Below the pieces are notes generated by a model. That model was not told the DNA's origin, did not search any database, and saw only the letters and a program-made list of their open reading frames with translations. DNA of 64,000 nucleotides, from assembly GCA_900074885.1 (NCBI GenBank), contig FJUW01000067.1:1-64000 (forward strand). Direction: 5' to 3'. Every line of letters starts with the position of its first letter. Within the stretch, counting starts at the first letter, position 1. The stretch is from Rhynchosporium graminicola (Eukaryota; Ascomycota; Leotiomycetes; Helotiales; Ploettnerulaceae). The translations under genes and the position numbers were made by a program. This document shows positions 58,603 through 64,000 of the stretch, piece after piece.

Positions 58603-60671
58603 GGTTGCGATTTGTTTTTCGAGGAATTGAAGACGAGGACGGTTGGGAGACGGTGAAGTGTTAAACCTAGGTTCTAGACGTCCAGAATGGTTCATGTGGT
58701 GCAGGGCAGTTTCGAGGTTAATCACGTGCAGGTGAGGGGTCATTCAGGGGCCGGAGAGGTGGTTCGTTCCAATTGCTTCAATAAACAAATCCAAACATTC
58801 ATGCTATATCACCGTTCGGGTTCCTGTCTCACTTTTATTGCTTACTTGAAACCTGAGTGGATAGCAGAGGTTTTCCTTGACTTCTTTTTCATATAACACT
58901 CTTATTCATATAACACAAGGACTCAACTCCTGAGATTCTTTAGCAGTCACGGACAGAATCATTCATCAGCATTTTCTCCAGTAGCTACACTTGGCCCAAG
59001 GTCACTCACTTCCCGAGAAAGTATTCTCACGCGAGGTAAATTTATATTAGTACTGTGCTCAGCTGTTAGAGTCTGTTTCCTACTTCAACGATGAGATTTT
59101 CACTCTTGTATCTTTTAAGGTAGTCCCTACCTATCTTCAAGTCATATTCTGTTCCCTCCTGGAAGCCACCTCATCATGTCAAGTGCTGAATTCTGCAAAG
59201 ACCTCTTTCGATGCTTCAAAGCTCTCACAATAATATGGCTGCTAGTGCTAAAAATTCATCACTTTCTCGTTACCAGTTCAACCCAGGCAGATCTCTGTTT
59301 TTGATCTCGCTATGTTCGTGTTATCTTATTCGGCGCAGGGAATGCTTCGAATGTCCCATTAGTATCCTTACGTGGCGGACGAGTATGTACGCGACTCCGA
59401 GGCAAATCCAATTCCTCCCCAGCGCAGCCAGACCTTGCGCAGGCTACTCAATTAGACATGTATGACTGTGATATATAGACTCGATATCAAAGTCACGAAA
59501 GCATGAAATGCCGCTATCAAAAGTGAAAGTAGAAGCCATATAAATACTTGATGACTTTACCAGGCGAAAAAATACAAATCTTTAATCGCCTCGCCGGAGA
59601 TATGTGGGCCAGCCTCGCTCTGAAGGTAGTCAGTGAATGTGCTGAAGACAGTGGAAGCCTTTGCGAGCATCTAGGAGTCTCCTGCGCAGAGCCTAGTATA
59701 GTGCTTCTGACATGACTTCCAGGTCCCGAAAGTGTTTACGCATACACCAAGCCTGCATCATGTTCCTCAACGTAGCCCATTACCACAGACTCAATCGCCT
59801 ACCCGGTGGATGGATGAATGCAGAGATCTCAATCCTCACACCATGTAGCTCAAATCCAGATCTACACCCGGCAATCTGTCTAAGCGGAACAAGAGCAGTC
59901 TTTACAACTTTCCGTCAAGTAATTGCTGGCTCTCGGCTTCGAAAACTACTTAGGTCTCGGGTGATATGGTAGGGAGAAGTATTGATACTACTTAGTTGTG
60001 GAGTTTGCATTTATTTTTGAGGTGCGCCTTGGTAGAAGATAGCTGCTGCTATGTCTGTTGTGGGAGGACTTTTAGCCTAGGCCTTGTGATAGGTTCTTCA
60101 TCTATGCAGAAGGGTTTGTTTTTGTTACAGTTGTGTGGTCGTGTCTTTGGGGGCTTTGGACGTTGATTGGATTGATTAGGTGAGTTTCGTTTCTGCCTCC
60201 GAAGTAAGAATTGAAGGAATATTGTAGTGATTGATTGCAGAGAGCATTTTGTTCGAGTCTCAAATATGAGGAAGTGGATACCGAAGACGAGACAGCAGTA
60301 AAGGGGACCAGAGAGGACAAGAAGCTCACATGAGTTAGATGAGAAGTGGGCAATAAGTACTTTTATAGCAAATACTAAAACGTGGTCTAACAAAATCGTA
60401 GAATAGAGGCAGGAAATGAGGAGCCCAACGCAAAGACAACTCGGCGGCGGAGGAGAAAATCTGGGTTTCCCCTTCATGGCTCGAGCCACTGCTCGGTCAT
60501 CCTTATTTACACGCACTGATCACGCGAAACGAAGTAGATCTTTAGGGGATTCTCAAACCGGTTTGTAGCTCGATTTTGACCTTGCCGATCAGTTATTTCC
60601 AGCCTTCGATGTATATCCCTGTATTCATTCCTACGCTCTCGTTCCATTTTATCAACTATTTGAATCTGCAT
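58603..60671. other. Intergenic, 2.1 kb, no gene recognised
   Basis: Several short open frames on both strands lack motifs, repeats or splice logic. At 59490-59570 there are AAAGTCACG, AAAAGTGAAAG and GATGACTTTACC motifs of the type seen in other intergenic regions here. The left end holds the GLTP promoter. Confidence 0.4.
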
Positions 60672-61276
60672 TTACAAGAGATTTGCAGTTCTCTCTCTCA
60701 GAATGTTCCCACTCTTGATAAAAAGGGTGAAGATCATGCCGATACCGGAAAGAAATGCAGCACTTCGCATGTTGGCCGCCGCATTCGTGGTATTCGTAAT
60801 GTAGATATAGTTGTACAGGATTCTGCTGGCCAGATAACCTGCGGAAAGGGTGTTCAGAGTTGCGGAAGGAAGACCGGCGAGGTTTCCAGCTACGACTGCG
60901 GTGGCGAAGAGACCGAGGTTTTCAAAGCCGTTTGTTTGAGCTCCTTCGGCTCGGATGATGCGGTCCTTGGTCTGTTGTTTTATTCACTTGTTAGTGTATG
61001 GCTTTGATATTTTATCGTGCTGAGAAGCTATGGGTCCTGACTTACGGCTTGGTCGATGGTTTGATCATCCTTGAGACCGTTTACATAGGTACGTGGAGAG
61101 ATGTTACTGAAGCTCTTGGAGAGTGATACGGCGTAAGGGTGAGGAAAGAAGGCAATAACCCAAGCGGCTGGGATCTGGAACATTAACGGTCAGCGAATAG
61201 AAGGTATTGGGGCGTGTGAGGAGCTCTGTACCGTGTAGAAGGAGAAGTTGCGAGTGGTATCAAAGAGGGAAGCCAT
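60672..61276 (-). CDS. MAPEG-family membrane protein, 157 aa
   Basis: Exons 61276-61232, 61174-61046 and 60971-60672 (introns of 57 and 74 bases, donors GTACAG and GTAAGT). It begins MASLFDTTRNFSFYTIPAAW with a first membrane segment (AAWVIAFFPHPYAVSL). Then comes the family signature RAEGAQTNGFENLGLF (65-80), followed by two or three more hydrophobic segments (ATAVVAGNLAGLPSATLNTL, FLSGIGMIFTLFI). The size and RAxxAQxNxxEN motif are those of MAPEG proteins (microsomal glutathione transferase/eicosanoid group). The substrate of the fungal soluble-motif subgroup is unknown, so glutathione-dependent detoxification is a family-level inference. Likely in the endoplasmic reticulum membrane. Intact. 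Confidence 0.92.
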
Positions 61277-62700
61277 GGTATCTGGATTGATAGTAGTAAT
61301 CTAGGGATGTACAAAAGGATGTTGCTTACCCAGATAGATGGCAACTATGAATAAACCAAAGGCTGCATGACCATGACTGTTGATAGACCTCGGATTGACG
61401 TCATATGTTAGTTTGATGGCTATAGCTTTGCTTTTGTCTATGAAGTGGAGTCTCGTCCAAACCACTACGGGTTAGTCGGTAGCTTAGTCTCATAACTCCT
61501 CGGGGACGTTGACGACGACATCAACAACAATAAAATCACTACGTAATATTGGCAACCACAACGACAGTTGCTCCGATCCGCAAAGCGCTACTTTTGATGA
61601 CTTGATGTCTCTTTTCGTTTCTGTTCTGCTTGATAGTAGTTGTATTGATTTATGGATAGAGTTCTCGTTCTTCGGAAGTTGTTATCTGTTCATGCTTGTC
61701 CTGTGTATTATTCAACCATATCAACGAAGTATTTGAGAACATCGACGAGAACAATATTGTTGTTGTGGCCTCGAACGCAATGTATTATGCGGCTTGGCAA
61801 TGGTGGAGTTTTTGGATTCTTCGGATCGTCTCACTGGTACTTTGATGTGTTGAAGTGAAGCACAGACCACAACCAAATTCCCATATCGTATAAGCCCTAC
61901 CTTAGAGGCAAGGGCAGGGGTAAATGAATAGTCCTGAATGGTTCGGAATGGTTCCGAATAGCAAAATATCTATCAAGTGACGGTCACTAGACGGTTCCTG
62001 CTTCGAATGGTCCTCTAGATAGGGAATCACCTGGGGACGGGTCTCTGACTGTACTTGAACTCATGCCTTCCTAATCGAATGCTTCGGGTAAAAACACTCA
62101 GTTACACCCTCAACTTCGGTATCGACGCTAGCTTATCAACTTTAACGTAATACTTAAAAAGGAGTTGATATTCGGTCAATATAGCAAAAGTACACTCTAG
62201 GTAGGCCTAGTTGCCAGTATACCCCAAGGTAGTCGAAGGGGAGTAATTGAAGAAGTTTATGCTGGCCCTGTATCTGCTATTCAGTACCGTTCTAGGACTG
62301 TTCTTAGCCTTTTGAATCGTTCCTAGCTCTAGAATTATTCACCTTTTAAGACTGATTTTACTAAGGGGCCGGTAGAGACCTATGCCCTTGTGATTATACC
62401 TCCATTCATATACCGCACCGTCACAGAGACCGTCACTTGACGGTCATTTTACACCTGCGCTTGCCTGTAAGATATTTATTGTAAACACATGCAATTGATT
62501 GGGCAAGGAACCTCCCAGCGATAACTTGGCAGACCTCAATTTAGAATATTTCATGTAATTAACCAAGGATTATGTCTTTTCTCGGAATTTCTTTTTGGGC
62601 TCACTCACATCAGCTTACATTAATTGATGATATTGCGGCATGGGATTTAGGGTGGCATACTATAGGCCTTGGCAAGCCGTTAGTCAGCTATCTATGCTGC
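61277..62700. other. Intergenic, 1.4 kb, with inverted-repeat element
   Basis: No gene recognised. From about 61900 the text is rich in GAATGGTTC-like repeats and contains the inverted CAAGTGACGGTC / GACCGTCACTTG pair described separately. Confidence 0.45.
61974..62439. mobile_element. Possible small inverted-repeat (MITE-like) element
   Basis: CAAGTGACGGTC at 61974-61985 and its exact reverse complement GACCGTCACTTG at 62428-62439 bound 466 bases without coding potential. A near-palindrome of ACCGTCA and TGACGGT halves is at the right end. No clear target duplication was found, so mobility is only a suggestion. Confidence 0.4.
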
Positions 62701-64000
62701 TGTGTGTCTTAACTTGAGCAGCGACACCACCTACGGTGAGGTCATGTGTTTCACTTCAAACGTGGCCCCAAAACGGAGGACTAGTGAAAGTCTACGGCAC
62801 ATTTAGCAATGAGCCTCCTCGACTGGTACCGAGGGAAGGGGAAGGCCGGATGAGGAAGTACTACAGGGGGCGAAGCGTGAGCAGCCGAAGGTACGGAAGC
62901 CAAGAGAGCTCCGAATCAAGGGCCGCAAGCTACGAAACCATAATCGAATAATCGTGCTTCTAAGAGTACTTGACAGGTGCGGCAGTAGTACGTAGTCGTG
63001 AGGAGAGCTTCGGCCAGAGGTAAAAGTACTACTCTGATCTAGCTATACCTTCTAGAATTGCTGAGCTTCAAAACCTCATACGTAAGTGCAAAAAGCACTC
63101 CGATTTCTTCATTTGAAGCTCGTAGAACTCGGTAGGATGTTGCTCTGTGTCGAGGCCCGAAACTTAGTAAGAGCTGAGCACCAAAATCATTTCCTTTGCG
63201 GAGTCAATAGACGTAATTATCGAAAGGTATAGTGGTTCAAGGTAACTCCTAGCGAGAGTAGAGGTCGAACCCTAAACTAGTGCCTTGCGTGCACGCGTAC
63301 TCAGTCCGAACCTGACAGGGCTTACGGAGTATATCAAGGGTCGATTTTAACTACAACTCCCTTGGAAATCTGCTGTGGACAAGCTTCTAGGCGGCTTAAA
63401 TAAAAGCACCCTATTGGCTAAAGGAAGGGTTGCTCCTCTATCGAGGGTGTCGATACTTTCGGTCAATAACGACCTACTACTGACGGAACGGGGATAGACA
63501 GTGGGTCTCGTCCAGCCTTGTCTCAAGGCTTAGCAGCTGAGGAAGTTCCTAGGGACATTTTTGGAAATACTATGAAGTAAGCATCGCTGATTGAAGGAAA
63601 AACCTTGCTGCCTTACAAACAACGGTGAACGAGACCCACTATCAACCCCCCGTACTTCGTACAGGGCCGTAAATTATCAATTTCCGGGGAAGGTACGTAA
63701 GTGGGTATCCATGGTAAATTTGAAGCCCAAGGTACAAAGGGTGCCTACTCGGTTTCTCCAGAAGTCCGAACCTGCCCGTGTTATTGCTAGGGTTGAGAGG
63801 AGATCATTATAAGGAAGAACATTTGTAATCTTCTTAATAGCGGTGACTTGCTCGCCCTTTCGTTTTAGTGCTTATTTCCTCCTATCCTGAAATTTTTTCT
63901 CTATATTCGAATGATATGCTCTCACATAATCGTATATCTAAGGTTCTAGGAGCCTAGGCAAGCTCGAGTAGACTTACCACGCCGCGAAATCAGGGCAAAA
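62701..64000. other. Unassigned normal-GC stretch, possible relic
   Basis: The text differs from both gene and transposon regions: purine-rich, with many AAGG/GGAAGG tracts. Partial frames look protein-like but break often: GGLVKVYGTFSNEPPRLVPR (about 62775) continuing EGRMRKYYRGRSVSSRRYGS; IAELQNLIRKCKKHSDFF (about 63057); NYQFPGKVRKWVSMVNLKPK (about 63675). An inverted pair, TGGGTCTCGT (63501-63510) and ACGAGACCCA (about 63630), could form a stem. I recognise no family. A relic of an organellar intron or plasmid is one idea, without proof. Confidence 0.3.

Noticed and set aside
60049..60516. 155-codon minus-strand frame
   Set aside because: Cysteine/serine-rich, low-complexity, no family resemblance; probably chance.
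60576..61007. 143-codon plus-strand frame
   Set aside because: Antisense to the MAPEG gene, whose minus-strand exons carry the family motif.
63225..63300. tRNA-like text (GGTCGAACCC with a TAGTGG-type arm)
   Set aside because: Acceptor and anticodon stems cannot be formed at the required spacing; not a tRNA gene.

Overview
The window is nuclear DNA of a filamentous ascomycete (Pezizomycotina). The evidence is short introns of about 46-133 bases with GTRNGT donors and CTAAC/CTGAC-like branch sites, a 2EXR-domain protein, a HET-C2-type glycolipid transfer protein, and long AT-rich blocks whose transposon reading frames are full of TAA/TAG where CAA, CAG or TGG would be expected. That is the mark of repeat-induced point mutation (RIP). 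I cannot name the species; a Leotiomycete-like genome with AT-rich isochores is a guess.

Layout. (1) 1-27118: an AT-rich nest of RIP-mutated transposons, with no intact gene. From youngest to oldest, as read from breakpoints and target duplications: copia-A (1561-6563), gypsy-1 (8197-15038) and a hAT (1-1118) all sit inside copia-B (minus strand, ends at 16131). Copia-B sits inside copia-D (RNase H and LTR, 16132-16937), which abuts a gypsy gag relic (16943-18370). Then come gypsy-2 (18371-25164) and a gag/LTR relic (25165-27118). (2) 27119-37548: normal-composition DNA with a C2H2-finger relic, an 18S rRNA fragment, a broken SF1 helicase, a small hypothetical gene, a large hypothetical gene and glutaminyl-tRNA synthetase. 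(3) 37557-50372: one Mutator-like (MULE) transposon with 49-bp terminal inverted repeats and an 8-bp target duplication, itself split by gypsy-3 (38528-48833). Gypsy-3 carries an identical 2528-bp direct duplication joined by a single N. (4) 50381-64000: normal composition with a macro-domain protein, a METTL16-like methyltransferase, a short-chain dehydrogenase relic, a 2EXR gene, a HET-C2/GLTP gene, a MAPEG gene, and about 1.1 kb near the right end that I cannot assign.

How the parts relate. The genes are housekeeping or broadly conserved and do not form a pathway cluster. The most informative architecture is the MULE. It landed between the divergently oriented glutaminyl-tRNA synthetase and macro-domain genes, whose starts would be only about 320 bases apart without it, so a likely shared promoter has been split by 12.8 kb of RIP-mutated DNA. 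Two of the gypsy elements also carry a plus-strand reading frame opposite to their own gag-pol between integrase and 3' LTR, the least expected structure in the transposon blocks. No toxin gene, CRISPR array or intact virus-like gene was seen.
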